The translations under genes and the position numbers were made by a program. Shown here one piece after another: positions 36,587-48,166 of a DNA stretch of 64,000 nucleotides. Positions within the stretch are counted from its first letter, which is position 1, and the number at the start of each line of letters is the position of its first letter. The DNA comes from Favolaschia claudopus (Eukaryota > Basidiomycota > Agaricomycetes > Agaricales > Mycenaceae), in contig JAWWNJ010000193.1 in assembly GCA_037176885.1 (NCBI GenBank), positions 186,001 through 250,000 on the forward strand, in the 5' to 3' direction. The notes beneath the pieces were generated by a model. That model made no database searches. It saw nothing but the letters and a program-made list of their open reading frames with translations, and was not told the origin of the DNA.

Positions 36587-37915
36587 ATGTATCCTTCGCA
36601 ATGGATGCCTGCCCCCTATGCTCCAAGAATTCCTAATATTTCTCTTCCGGCCACGTCCCCCAGAGCAGCATCCGCTGCCCCGGGTTTACGAGCCTTTTTC
36701 TCGCCCCCTCGGCAGGGCAACTCTTCTCGCCCTTTTCAACCACAAAACGTATACCAGCCCGTTCCGACTTACGTTTATGGAAGAAATTATGAGCAACCGG
36801 CACCTCCGACGATGCAAAGCCATCCCGCGGTAACTTATAGCACGGGTTTGTTTTTTGTCGCTCTTGTTGTCTGCGTTGTTGATCATAGCCGTCCGTCGCA
36901 GGGTATCAGCCATCGGGACGATACGAAAGCAGAGGCCATGTTGCCACTGAGTTTTCTGAGTTTCCTGGAGTTGCCGCGTCGAACCGATCTGCAGCTTCCT
37001 CATCGAGCCGACCTGCAGCTTCGTCGTCGACCAGGACTGGAGCTTCCGCATCGAACCGACCTCCTGCGGCAGAGGCGCGTGCACCCCCCAAGTCGATTCT
37101 TAAGACTTCTAGGACGCGAGGCAACTCAGTATCCAGCAGTGAGTCGATTCCTTGGGGCTTGGATGACAGAAATTGAAAATTTACTTCCGAACAGATCCAA
37201 AGCAGTCGCGTCCCGCTCCTGTTGCAGGTACCTTCCAGTTTGTTTTGGGTCGTCTTGTTGGTATTGACTAGGAGCACAGGTCGAGTGAGGTCGCCACCTC
37301 CTTTGAATGTTGACCCGAGCGAGCTGAATATTTCTTGTACGTTGTAATTCACCTACCAGATTGCTCTATATTGACTGGCGTTCAGTGCATCGCATCAAAC
37401 CCCTGAAGCCTGAAGCAATTTCTTTGAGGTGGTTGTTGGTCAAGTACACCAGCAGCCCCAAACGCTCGCGAGATCCCCTGCTATATTTCGATATTGGATT
37501 TGATCCGAAAAATCGCGACAACTTGAAGAACCGCCGACGACCTGGAGTGGGCATGACTCCGGTGTCTGAGGAGGATCGAATTCTTTCCGCCTCGACCCAT
37601 TGCTCCATCACCGAGATGAACATTGTTTGCCCGAAACTGGGGGTTATCACGGTCTCACGACGGGACGGAATTCGTTGCATCGACGTTTTTGACGCGATAT
37701 ATCAGGCCTACAATAAACCCATCTGGCCCAATGAGCAGCCGGGACCGGACGAGATGGGGCGGTACATGCGGCACTTCAAAGCTCGTTGCGATGCCTGCCC
37801 CAATCCGTCGCACGAATTCTGGGTGGGCATGCGACGAGTCGACTTGCTCAGAGGTAGACGAATTTTTGACGGATTGACGCGTTTGGGTTCCGATTGGGAA
37901 TTGAAGCTTGATTAA
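36587..37915 (+). CDS. DUF6699-like protein
   Basis: Model join(36587..36845, 36902..37138, 37195..37227, 37280..37336, 37386..37915), 371 aa. The first half is Pro/Ser/Ala-rich and probably disordered ('MYPSQWMPAPYAPR'; a Ser-rich stretch with 'KSILKTS'). The second half (about 196-371) has the order typical of the basidiomycete DUF6699 family. It opens with a W-centred segment ('ISLRWLLVKY'), then 'HCSITEMNIVCPKLG', 'VITVSRRDGIRCIDVFDAI', a variable helix, 'RVDLLRG' and a terminal 'WELKLD'. Biochemical function of the family is unknown. The fourth exon (57 nt) and third exon (33 nt) depend on the acceptors chosen but restore a continuous frame. Confidence 0.72.
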
Positions 37916-39073
37916 CTCGGGTGTTATGAACGGTCAGAGTCTTCGACTCTTTCAGCTCGTAACGTGCATAAAACTCACTTGCTGGATAGGTTGACATTAT
38001 ATGAACTTGAAGGACATTACCGCCTCTCTTGATGATTTTGATAATCTTGCATGCCAATTGAAGGCACCGTCTATGTTACCACCACTCACATTTGTATGTT
38101 TTTAGCGCAATAAACATGTATTTCTTGGCCGAGCTTGCTACTTAGAATGTTCTCCAAAATTCTTGAATCAAGACTCTGAGCACGAGCGGTCGACCTGAGA
38201 GCCAGACAGTACGAAGGATGCCAGCTAGTAGACTTCACGACGCCGACCCTTGAACGCATTGCAGAGGCATGGTGGGCGTCCACAAGTAGCTGTTTAACAC
38301 TGCCTTTTGAGTCAGCGCGGGTTTGCCGCCGAGTTCAACGCATCGGACCGGAGCTCCGAACCCCATTCAAATCCTTCACGAGTTTTGTTCAAACCATTTG
38401 TCCTTCCCAGACCTTCGTCGTCCTCGAACCCTTTTGGCCTCTCATTCTACAGCACAGATCGAAATAATTCAACTAGTTAACTTGTCACTCCGCCAGCCAC
38501 CCTGAAAATTGAAAATCTCCACGTAGTCCGGTTTGCACTGGTCATCCTTGCGCCAACTGCTAGTCTCGTAATCGTTCTCAAGAGCCTCGAATCGACCGCA
38601 AGCTTTGGAAAATTGTGACTGCTCTGGTCAGACGGGAACGGGTGTGGTGTCCATGAGTGATATGAAGCACCTGCTTCGGAGAATTGTGACAGCGCTGGTA
38701 CATTTTTTATTTAATTCCCAGACCACCGACGCAGAGGGCTAGTACCACTTACTAGCGGAGAAAGATTGGAAGAATTGTCCCTCAAGTCGTTCTGTTTCAT
38801 TGCCAAGACCCGGTCTATGTTCTGCAAGTGCTCAAGCGCCCACTCTCAGCTTGGACTCGGATTCAAACCTTCAATCTGTCAATGGCGTAGCCGTGGTCTC
38901 GAGTGGCAGGATTCTCGCATTTTCATGTGGCTATTCGACCCAACAACACCCATAAGACTACGAAAGCGCTGTCTTGGCAGGTCCGTAATTCAATTTGTAC
39001 AACAGTTTCCCGAAAATATTCCTTGATAGACTCAATCCAGTCTTCGGTCATCGGCAAGACCCTCCGACCTGCG
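37916..39073. other. Intergenic, nothing recognised
   Basis: Short ORFs in all frames; none with a domain. The last part is the promoter of the secreted-protein gene that follows. Confidence 0.4.
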
Positions 39074-39080
39074 TATAAAA
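39074..39080 (+). promoter_or_regulatory. TATA box of the secreted-protein gene
   Basis: TATAAAA lies 39 nt upstream of the ATG at 39113, a position compatible with a short 5' UTR. Confidence 0.55.
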
Positions 39081-39112
39081 CCTCGGATACTCACAAGCTT
39101 CGACCGACAGTC

Positions 39113-39750
39113 ATGTTTATTGCCTCTTTTGTCGCTGTAGCGTTGCTAGCTCTCAGAGCTCGTGGGGCTGCGGTTACGGTCAGCAGAAATTTTGCCAGTT
39201 TTCAATGATTTATCACGCCACAGACTTCGGCCGATGCTGGAACGACCACCTGCATTACTTTTGACTACCCAAGTGAGACCAACGCGGGCAAGACAACAGA
39301 TTCCGCTGGAGTAGGGATTCCCGGTGTAATTTTCCTGCCCCCGACGACAATTCGGACCAAAAATGGAGTTTGATTCCACGTTTTAGGGAGGCACGCCCAC
39401 TGTAACCCTTAGCTCTTCAACAGTGACCGAATCGCGGAGGATCACTGTGAGTTGTTCGAATAAAATAGTTGAAACGCACAGAGTTTGACCGTTTCAACAG
39501 CAAACTCTCTCGCCCTCAAGCTCGTTGTTCTTCACCTGTTGGACGTACATTATCCCAGAGATCACCAGTACAGGGGCCACTTTCAAGCTCCGCAGTGCTA
39601 GCACCTCGGACGCGGGGACGACAACCGATCCGGTGGATGTTCCTGGACGACCGACCGCTAGCTCAACCCACTACGCGACCTATACGGTGTGCACTGTAAG
39701 TTGATGTCCAGAATTGCCCTCCTCGACTTGGCTGATAGCGACTTTAGTAA
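39113..39750 (+). CDS. Small secreted Thr/Ser-rich protein
   Basis: Model join(39113..39178, 39224..39325, 39387..39446, 39501..39695, 39748..39750), 141 aa. Residues 1-19 form a signal peptide (MFIASFVAVALLALRARGA). The mature protein is rich in Thr, Ser and Gly, with few cysteines, and the pattern 'DAGTTT' occurs twice ('SADAGTTTC', 'TSDAGTTTD'), suggesting an internal duplication. The last intron has an ideal donor (GTAAGTT) and would place the stop codon directly at the start of the final exon. If it is retained, translation ends two residues later at 39704. A TATA box precedes it. No family recognised. Such proteins are commonly cell-wall or effector-like; that is inference. Confidence 0.65.
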
Positions 39751-40092
39751 AGGATCTGCCAGAAGAGGAGATTGTTGACCCGGACTTTGCTCCCTTACTT
39801 ATCTGGACGGGTGACAATATCGACAGAAAATTTTACCTCTAGTTACTTACCACGACATGTCCTGAACGAGACTGCAACACAATTTTTGCCGCTTTGAGTT
39901 CATTCCGCAAGACTCAATTTCGACATAATTCAACACACACCAAACAGCTGCACTAATGATCATCGAGTCCAGTTGAAACTCGAACGATGTTGCTGGCCGT
40001 ACTTGGCAGAAACAAAAAATATCTGGCATTTTCAACACAGAAGAATCAAGACGATCTTTACATAATTCCAAGAACGCTCGACCCAAATCCTC

Positions 40093-41493
40093 CTAGTGCA
40101 AATAATTCACGTCCACCCAATCTCGGTAGTTTGGCAAAATTGACGCAAGAGTATACTGCGCCGCCTGATTGCGAGTCAACATTGTCGAAAAATTAGCTCG
40201 CTGGCCATCCGCTACGCCAGATCCGAGGGAATTATATTCGGCAAAGAGGATAGAGTCGATGCGTTCGTCACCGGGGTTCCAGATGGACCAGATTGTTCTG
40301 TTTAGCTGTAACATTACGAACTTAATTGTCATCTGAAAGCGATTAGCGAGACTTGAGACTCACTGGGGCAGTGATGAACGTGTTTTTGAAAACAACGCTG
40401 AACAGCTAGTGTTAGTTTGCGGGACCTGCGTAATTTGATTCGACCTCGTACCGAGCGAAGTCTGGAATAAATAGTCAGTTCAGATTCAATGACGATACTG
40501 TAGATCCAATATAGCACAGACCTCCCCAAGGTCTACCTAAGAATACATTCCCAGTGACATTCGAGAACGCATCGTTTGCGGCGATGATTTTGTTGTTGTT
40601 GAACACATCTAACAAATGAACAGAAAACTGAAATGGGTTGAACATGATCAAGTATTCTTACTTACAGATACCCGTGTCGTTGAGCTGGCGACCACTCGCA
40701 GTGATGCAGCCTGCGCCTTTGCTTGCGATCGTGTTTCCTTCGAAATATGCAATGGAATGGCGTCCGAATATGTAATCAACGGCACCCTTATTGAATTCAG
40801 CTTTTGCCCTGTCACAAAGTCTGACGATACCTCGATATACGACTTGAGAAAGACATGGTTTCCAACGTTCGTATAGAGGGTATCCTAACGTCTTGTCAGA
40901 AGAGAGGCAATGCACAATTGCTCATCCGAACCTGATACGAAAACAGCCTGCAAGCATATACACCCATTTGATCACCCTGTCCGCTGAGAGCGATGGCCTG
41001 ACCATTCGAGACTGCGACGCCAAAGTCGTTTCGGATGTCAAGATTGAATAGAGAGACGTTGCTAGACAGGATGCGAAGGGTTCCAGTGAGATCGTCGCTG
41101 CCTGCTCCAGTAGCAAGCGATGCGTTGTGTACAAGCGTGACTGTGTTCTGCGTAAAGTCAAAGGAGTTTTTGGTATAGCCGATAATCTAAACGAGTTGTG
41201 TATGTTATCAATATGATGGCACAGAGTACTAGTAGAGATAACATTCGCCATACCTTGACTGGCCCAGGACGAGACACATTGACCTGACCAATATAAGTTC
41301 CAGGATAGACGAATACTATTTGAGAGGTTTCATCGGCTGGCAAAGAGTTGACAGCATCTCCAACGTTTGAAAAATGTCCAGCGACACTGGAACCTGGTTT
41401 GACGACGACCGCATCAGGTGGGGGTTTCTTGAAAAGTCGTGCGAGAGCTGCAGATATCAAGGTGAGAAGAACGGGCACAGTGAATAGTCGCAT
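40093..41493 (-). CDS. Pectin methylesterase (carbohydrate esterase family 8)
   Basis: Model complement(join(40093..40305, 40364..40397, 40452..40461, 40522..40608, 40666..40786, 40831..40884, 40932..41186, 41254..41493)), 337 aa, in frame throughout. Residues 1-18 form a signal peptide. Family motifs appear in order: 'IVFVYPGTYIGQV', 'IALSGQGDQMG', 'YQDTLYT' (D166, general acid), 'VDYIFGR' (D187, nucleophile) and 'LGRPWGD' (R249). It removes methyl esters from homogalacturonan outside the cell, preparing pectin for depolymerases, as expected for a plant-degrading or plant-associated fungus. Exon six is only 10 nt (ACTTCGCTCG). It is required to join 'RPWGD' to 'RVVFKNTF' in frame. Length is normal for fungal secreted members. 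Confidence 0.93.
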
Positions 41494-42371
41494 GGAGAGA
41501 AGAGAAGAGCTGAACCCTCAATTAACAACCGCGCCTTAAGTATAGCCATCGCGACGTCGGTGTGTCGGGATCTTGAGCTTGTGACCTTGGAACAGTACTT
41601 TTGGCACGGTCCGGATTTCAGTCCCGGCCCCCAGCCTCCCGTTACATTCAAACCACATAAAAACTGCAATGGAATCTAGGAAACAAACCCCAGAGCGGGA
41701 TGTTTCAGCCCGCACACTTACAAGCACTTGCACTTCTGTCCATTTTTTTGAGTATCTTTCTCTAAGGCGGCCCATTCCGATTCCACCTCGACATAGTGGG
41801 GCATGCTGAATGTTTTGTTGATTAATTTGAGATTTCCAGCCCGAGCTGCAGAGGTCTGCATATCGCACAAGTCGGCGCAGATTAGAGTTGAACCACTTAC
41901 GTACTGTACATCGGTTCATCACTCGTCAGTCACAGCATGTCACATAACTTACCTTGCCTTGCAACTGACCGCGGCGCAGCTCTTTCTCTTTCTTTGCCAG
42001 TTCGAGGGGTTCAAGGCCAGCATATTCTGGGCTCCTTGCTCTCTAGACTTTGTTTTCGGTTAATTCAAAGCTGGCTTGCACCGGGAGCTATCACAAAATA
42101 CACGCAATATTCGCTCCGTGACATTTTGGCCTTCATTTTCCCCCCACATATCGCCAAAGCGGCGCCTTCTTTGGCTCCAGGTGGCTCTTGCTAGTATACG
42201 ATTGGAATGCTGGGTCTAAACTTATGCTTCAGGATCACGCTAGGCACTGGGAGTCACCCTGGTGTGTATTTTCTCGGGTCAGTTGCCGCGAGCAAACGTC
42301 CTTCCGTCGGTGCCTATCTTTTGCTCCCTTGGTCGTATCTCATACCTTGACGCAGCATTTACACCACTCTA
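41494..42371. other. Divergent intergenic region
   Basis: It separates the head-to-head pectin methylesterase (minus) and the O-fucosyltransferase-like gene (plus). No gene is supported. A TATA-like 'CTATACTTAAG' lies around 41533-41544 on the esterase strand. Confidence 0.45.
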
Positions 42372-44074
42372 ATGAAACTATGGCGCACCATTCTTCGCTT
42401 GTTACCCAGCCAAAACCACAAAGATGAATACGAGCTGCTTCCCGAAACGTCTCTTCATGAATCGCGTCCGCGAGGACGCCGGCGCGCTCATGGTTGCTTC
42501 CGTTTCTTCTCCCTCCGCCGCATTATCCTTCTCCTCGCTTTCATCCCCATTCTCCTCGTAGTAGGCGTACTACTGAGTGGTATTCCGCCTACGTACAATG
42601 ACATACGAGGATACGAAGCAAAACTACCTCAAAATAATCTCACCGCCCTTGATGTCGCGGATTCAAGACTGTACCTTAGATTTCCTGGGCATTTGTGGGG
42701 ACATGGGTTGAATAACGTTCTGCAGGAAGCGTACGTGCTTATACCATCTTTCCCGTCTAACTCTCCCTCAACATGCGGCAGAATTCTGATGGGCTATCTG
42801 GCCCATTTATCCGGTCGTGTGTATGTTTTCGAAGACTATACATGGTCACATTCGCCTCTGCCATACACCCTTTATGACTTCGCTCTGCGATCGACACGAA
42901 TACCACTCAACGCTTTCATCGCGGGGCCTTTGGCTGGGGGTCCATATCCCACCCCGGATGAGGACTCTGTGCACAAGCGGGCCGTGAGCGCAGCTTTTTA
43001 CGAAAAGGCCTGTCCCCGAAGCGCAGTCCACATCGTTTCCTCCGTCGGAGCGCCCACGGAGGCGGAGGGCAGTGCCTTACTAGAGTGGTGGGTCAAGCGC
43101 CTGAGTGATGTACATGGCGCTCGCTGTGTAGAGGTCGATTCCTCCGAACAGCCAGTGTTCGACCGTTTGTACGTCTCATTTTGATGGTGGGCGATCATCC
43201 GTTCTGAATTCATTTCTGCAGTCTTTTTGGATCTCCCCGCCTCCTCTCTCTCCTTCCCGGGCTCAACGCGTCGCCCATACTGGGCGCTTTCGCATGGTCG
43301 CCTCTCGTGCACAGCGCCGTCGCGCGCAATTTCGCCGTTCTGCAACCTACGGATCCCGCCGCTCTCTATCCACCCGCACGCCCTCTCGCCCTCGCTGATT
43401 CACGAAACAGCCACACATCCTCTGTCTCCGACCCGCAGCATATCCTCACCGGACTCGTGGCTGTCCACCTCCGACGGGGCGACTACAAACGGCACTGCCC
43501 GCGTCTCGCAGAGTGGGGCGCAGGGTACATGGGTGTGAACACGTACCCTGCTCTCCCCGACCGCTTCGTCATCCCGACCAACACGACACCACAAGAGACG
43601 GAGGCACACTACCTCCAGCACTGCCTCCCCTCGCCCAGCCAGCTCGCCGAGCGTCTGCACGCCGTCCGTACCGACCACGCAGCGAGGCATCCTGGGAGCG
43701 CCCCACTGAATCGGGTGTATATCTTAACGAACGCGTGGGGCTGGTTCGTGAATAGCGTACGGAGCGAGCTGGTTAAGGATGGGTGGGTGGAGGTGTGGGC
43801 TAGTGCTGACATCATGCTCGACTCAGCGCAGGCAGGGGTGGGGATGGCGGTCGACATGCGCATTGCAGAGGGCGCTGAGGTGTTTCTGGGTAACGGGGTC
43901 TGTCATCTTACTTCTGGCTATTGCCGTACGATTGCTGATTCGTCTGTAGTTTTCGAGTCTCACCAGCAATATCGTGATGCTGCGGCTCGCTCGGGGGCTA
44001 GAGCCCTGGAGCAATCGCTTCCTGTGAACGTCTCGCCCCCCGACCAACTCGCATATCTATTCATTGTCATATAA
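42372..44074 (+). CDS. O-fucosyltransferase-like type II membrane protein
   Basis: Model join(42372..42730, 42782..43168, 43222..44074), 532 aa. A basic cytoplasmic N-terminus is followed by a membrane anchor at about 51-70 and a lumenal domain. 'RFPGHLWGHGLNNVLQEA' near the start of that domain, 'HLRRGDY' at 331-337, and the C-terminal 'VDMRIAEGAEVFLGNGVCHL' match the GDP-fucose O-fucosyltransferase superfamily fold: nucleotide-sugar-binding R in the HxRRGD-type motif, late acidic helix and F(L)GN strand. It would act in the Golgi/ER on proteins or glycans. Donor and acceptor have not been shown, and other fucosyltransferase-fold activities are possible. Confidence 0.82.
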
Positions 44075-44860
44075 TGCAAACCAACCAATTATCGCAAAAA
44101 ATCGTGCAGTGATTTATTAGTATCCGGTGGCTTTCGTTGTATTTTATCATGCTTTCGCAGCTTAATTCTGCGGTCCGAGCAGCGGGCTAGGGGTTTTGGT
44201 ATAGAGATGTGTATGTGAGTAGTCTGATGTATGATATGGATAGATGGAAGGGAAAACAAGACCATTTCAGTCCGCTGCCAGTCCTGACTGTCAGATCCGA
44301 CGCCTTGCTGGTTTTTGTGGGCTCTGCTGGCAACGAGTTTCGAGTCAATTACACTGTTACGGAGGGAGCTGTGTGAGCAGGATTCGAGGTGCGGTGGTCG
44401 GGCTACGAGAAGCGATTCACTACAATTCTGGTTTCACTAAGTGCTCCTTCCAGCCAAATTCCGCACGAACACGCACGCGCAGCCTTGTGAAGATCTTGCC
44501 GAACTTGACAAATATTGGAATTCGTGCACTCTGACCAAACATGTCAACGCCGATACTCCCGGTTCTTCGGCGCGTCGGCTTTTGGGGGAATGTTTCCGGG
44601 CCCTGAGACCTGAGGACTCGCAGTATTGTTTGCACGTTGAGTTGCTTTCTCCGTGCGCCGTCTATGACAATCATAGTCAATGTCAAATCCGAGCTTGGTT
44701 CCGGGGATTGTGCTGGATTGTGATACTTAGACGGTTACCGGGAAGGAAGCGGATCTGCGACGAATCGGACGATCACGGCATCCTTTCCGAAGAGGTAAAT
44801 TGGAATGCGTTTGATTTTTCACAACGTGGAACACATAGGACAATCCGGCGAGTAATGCGC
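44075..44860. other. Intergenic, nothing recognised
   Basis: Short ORFs only, no domain; contains the promoter of the next gene at its right end. Confidence 0.45.
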
Positions 44861-44867
44861 TATAAAA
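44861..44867 (+). promoter_or_regulatory. TATA box of the glycosyltransferase gene
   Basis: TATAAAA lies 49 nt upstream of the ATG at 44910, followed by a pyrimidine-containing leader. Confidence 0.5.
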
Positions 44868-44909
44868 CCCGAGTTCACTGCGAGGCGCGTCAAGCTCCCC
44901 ACTCTAGAG

Positions 44910-46169
44910 ATGACCGCAAAATTCTCTATCCCCCTGGAATACAAGGACCAACTCAAGGTCGCCGACATCGTCGACGAACGAACCAACGAAGAGATTCTGC
45001 AAAACCTCGCCCACCATGCGCCGGTCACATCCGAAAAAAACTTGTGGGCTTTCTGGGACTCGGGCTTGAGCAACATGCCGGCTTGGTGCCAACGCAACGT
45101 CTTAGATTGGGTGCGCATCTGCGGACCAGGTTGGACGATCCGTGTCCTTGATAACGTCCCCGCGTCTCCGAACTACACACTCAAGTATGTGTCGCGAGAG
45201 CTACTCCCTGACGCGTTCGTCGAGCGGAAGATGGATGGACAATACGTAGGTCCTCATAGCGCCGACTTCCTTCGCGGCGCGTTGCTATACGAACACGGTG
45301 GGGTGTACATGGATGTGGGATGCATCCTGATTCGGGATATGGATCGAATTTGCTGGAACGAGATCGCCGACCCCAATAGCCCCATCCACGTCGTGGTGCC
45401 ATTGATGTATGGGCAGACCATCGCCAACCATTTCGTCGCGTCTCGCAAGAGCGATCCTTTCATCAAGAGATGGTGCGTCGTCGCCTATCCCAGTCTTCCG
45501 GTACTGAATTTGAGCGGTTGACCCGACAGGCACGATCTCTTCATCCACCTTTGGAAAGGGCATACAAACCACCATGGCCTGATCGAGAACCCGCTTGTAG
45601 CGTTTGGAGCTAATCACAGCTTCGACACATCGCGCGCCAGCAACTTTGACTGGGATTTCAAAGTGGACGCAAAGACCGTCATGGAGTACATCTCCCAGGT
45701 GCTCTGCTGGATCCGGCTTACAATGCTAGAGGACGCCGGCGACGGGTTCTCATGCGCCGACTACTGGCAAAAGCACATCTTGTGTTTTGACGTGCTGCAG
45801 GAGAGCTGGGGCGCGGAGTCTGTTGTGGGGTTCGCTAGTGGCGGTCAGGGCATGTTTGACCCGCTGAGTCTGAAGATCGATAGCGACAAGAACACTGAGG
45901 GGTACAAACAGGCGGAAAAGATGGTCTGGCGCATGCTCACGGGGTCCAGCATACAAAAGATCACCCATGGCAAGGGCCTCACGACTAAACCCGCCCTGGG
46001 TGCGATATGGGATCTGAAGGAGAACGAGGGGAAGGACTGCGAGCCAGGAACGTTTGCCGAGTTGCTGAGGTACGGTGCGGTGCATTTCCGACAGACTCGC
46101 GAGCGCATCACAAGGCTGGAATCCAAACCGGCACCACAGACGATGAAGAAAGGCGTTTTAGAGCCATAG
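44910..46169 (+). CDS. Capsular-polysaccharide/GT32-like glycosyltransferase
   Basis: Model join(44910..45472, 45530..46169), one 57-nt intron, 400 aa. 'LWAFWDSGLSNMPAWCQRNV' (about 45-64) and 'ADFLRGALLYEHGGVYMDVG' (118-137) are the hallmarks of the Caps_synth/GT32-type fold. The conserved D/R/GG/D residues there bind nucleotide sugar and metal. The canonical DxD is here DVG (135-137). There is no signal peptide or membrane helix, so the protein appears cytosolic or peripheral. By family it transfers a sugar to a polysaccharide or glycolipid; the substrate is unknown. It follows the O-fucosyltransferase-like gene on the same strand, so two glycan enzymes are adjacent. Confidence 0.88.
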
Positions 46170-46555
46170 AAAGCAGTAATGGAAATTTGAGACGGAGAAT
46201 ATGTTGAAGGTGAAGAGCAAAGATGGTTGTGGCTGTGGTTTGAGTCACCATAGCTTGTCATCTTCGCGTCGCCCATACTTGCTCAATTTCTGGCCCTGGA
46301 GAATGTTCAGTGCCCTCTAAGAGTTGTAACTGCCGGCTCGCCCTTCATATGTCTATGTCGTCACACTTGTCCGGCAAGGCGGCCTCACGCGCCCCTCCAC
46401 CATATGCATGCAGATTGCATACAGTCGGTGAATGCCGAGACCTGTTTCGTTGCAATGTTCTGGATTGCCATAGGGATCTCTTGGATTGACCTCAAATCTG
46501 AAATCTCTTCCTCCCTCAGTGTTCTTGAACGCGTTCACGCTGCTCTCAATCGCAT

Positions 46556-47373
46556 ATGCCTGTCGTTCAGGTAAATCAGTTTGCTAAGCTCAACGTATTC
46601 TTGACCAACAGAGGACTGGCTAGGTCGCTACCGCTCCTGCCTCTGAAGCTTTTGTGTCCGATCCAGGATCATTCCTTGTATCGACAGGCGGTCTCAGCAC
46701 CGTTGACGGTTACAAAGGGTATTTGAAGACAAACCCCCTTATTTCCTCTTACCAACTCCTAACCCTTCAGCTCTTTCTATGGGCTCCAGGTCGAGGACAA
46801 GAAGACGGGATACTTTATCTCGGGTGAGCTTCTTCCGAGACCAGGAAGATCCAAACTAATATGTACTCTCACTAGTCTGGGAATCTCTTGAACACCGTCA
46901 AAGACTCGTAGGCGATCCCGCATATGCAGAGATTATGGGAAAACTCAAGGGAGCAATGGTCGACCCCACCGCCATGAAACGCGACCATATCAATGTCTCT
47001 GTCGACTTCAATCCTGCGTTCAGTGCACCGGCAGTGGAATACGGGATTCTTACGCTCAAGCCGGGGCAATCTGCCGACAAATTGGCGTCTCTGGGGGTGG
47101 AGTTGGTTAAAATGCTCGATGCAGCTGCGGGAGTTCATGCACCAACTCTCTGGGGGCAGAGCATCGAAGATGGGAATAAGTTTTTACTAGTTGTTGGCTG
47201 GGATTCCTTGGAGGTGAGCCTTATCGTCTTTCGACGCTCCCAAATTAATGCGGACTTCAATACAGGCACACCAGGCAGCCGTCAGCGGAGGCTCGTTTTC
47301 TGGAATCATCAGTCAGCTCACCGAGATTGCGGAATTGTCCGTCAAGCACGCTCATATGAAGAAGAACGCATGA
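46556..47373 (+). CDS. Dimeric alpha/beta-barrel (ABM-like) protein
   Basis: Model join(46556..46570, 46624..46718, 46771..46823, 46876..47213, 47266..47373), 202 aa. The first exon encodes only MPVVQ. The sequence reads through all four introns without a break. It contains two half-domains, each with the beta-strand/helix pattern of stress-responsive or antibiotic-biosynthesis-monooxygenase-type ferredoxin-like folds: 'TGYFISVWESLEHRQRL' followed by a helix, and 'FLLVVGWDSLEAHQAAV' followed by a helix. The repeated 'W(E/D)SLE' is diagnostic of this superfamily. It is cytosolic by appearance and its function is unknown; relatives range from small-molecule oxygenases to non-enzymatic proteins. 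Confidence 0.75.
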
Positions 47374-47565
47374 ATGAGAAACCGGGAGTAAAGCTGCGAA
47401 CGGGTATGTAGACTAATGCAGGAGGTTTCATCACTTTCACCATTGGCATAAGCTCAAATTATTCACCAACAATGATTAAAATGTTTCACTTGTCTCGGAT
47501 TGGAGTCCATGTATCTACCACTCTACGAGGTAATTACTATTAATGATTGTCCGTTTCGATGTCCG

Positions 47566-48112
47566 TTAATTAATGCCAGTGATTGTGATAGGAGTCTCGA
47601 TCCCTCCAGCGGTAATGACCTTCTCGCCGGTAGGGCCCTCACGTTCGAAGCTATTCTGCAAGTTCAACGTGTACGTCGCGTCGTCAAAGTAGAACCAGTT
47701 CGGAAGCTATGAATTGAAGGTCAGCGCCTGCAAACCAAGGACGAGGTTATCGTCATACAGTCGTGGTGAACGTATCGATGGGAGGTGACGATTTGTCCCA
47801 CGTCCGCCGAGCAAGCAAAATAGGCCCAGAGGTCTTGTGCGTCGCCGAGGCGCTGATGTAGTAGTCGAGATAGGTCGGGGTGTTGCCTTTCTCGATGGCG
47901 CAAGTCAAGTTCGTGGTGACGGTGAATGTCTACGGTTCAAGCCCTGAGTTATTGCTGGTGGGTAACACGGACGAGAAGCATACCTGTCCGGGCGACAAAG
48001 TCGAAGGCGAGACATTGGGGAGTCCAAAGCGTCCGGCCTCGGAGCAACTCTGCGCGATGACAGTGGTGAGGGTGGCGAGTGCAGCGAAGGTAGAAGTGAG
48101 AGTGAATCGCAT
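47566..48112 (-). CDS. Small secreted protein
   Basis: Model complement(join(47566..47706, 47759..47929, 47984..48112)), 146 aa. Residues 1-20 form a clear signal peptide ending 'TTVIAQS'. The mature protein has two cysteines (CSEAGRFG, LTCAIEKGN), a beta-rich pattern ('TFTVTTNLTCAIE', 'YYISASATH', 'NWFYFDDATYTL') and ends 'ITAGGIETPITITGIN'. A TATAAAA box lies 48 nt upstream. The pattern resembles a family of small secreted beta-sandwich-like proteins in Agaricomycetes, without known activity. The convergent neighbour is the ABM-like gene, whose stop is 193 bp away. Confidence 0.75.
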
Positions 48113-48159
48113 TGTGGTTTGTGGTGGTTGGATGGAGTGTCTGTCGAATTCAACCTCGC

Positions 48160-48166
48160 TTTTATA
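48160..48166 (-). promoter_or_regulatory. TATA box of the secreted-protein gene
   Basis: TATAAAA on the minus strand, 48 nt upstream of the ATG at 48112, followed by a CA-rich leader. Confidence 0.55.

Noticed and set aside
41536..41922. 128-codon minus ORF upstream of the pectin methylesterase
   Set aside because: No domain; lies in the divergent promoter region between two well-supported genes.
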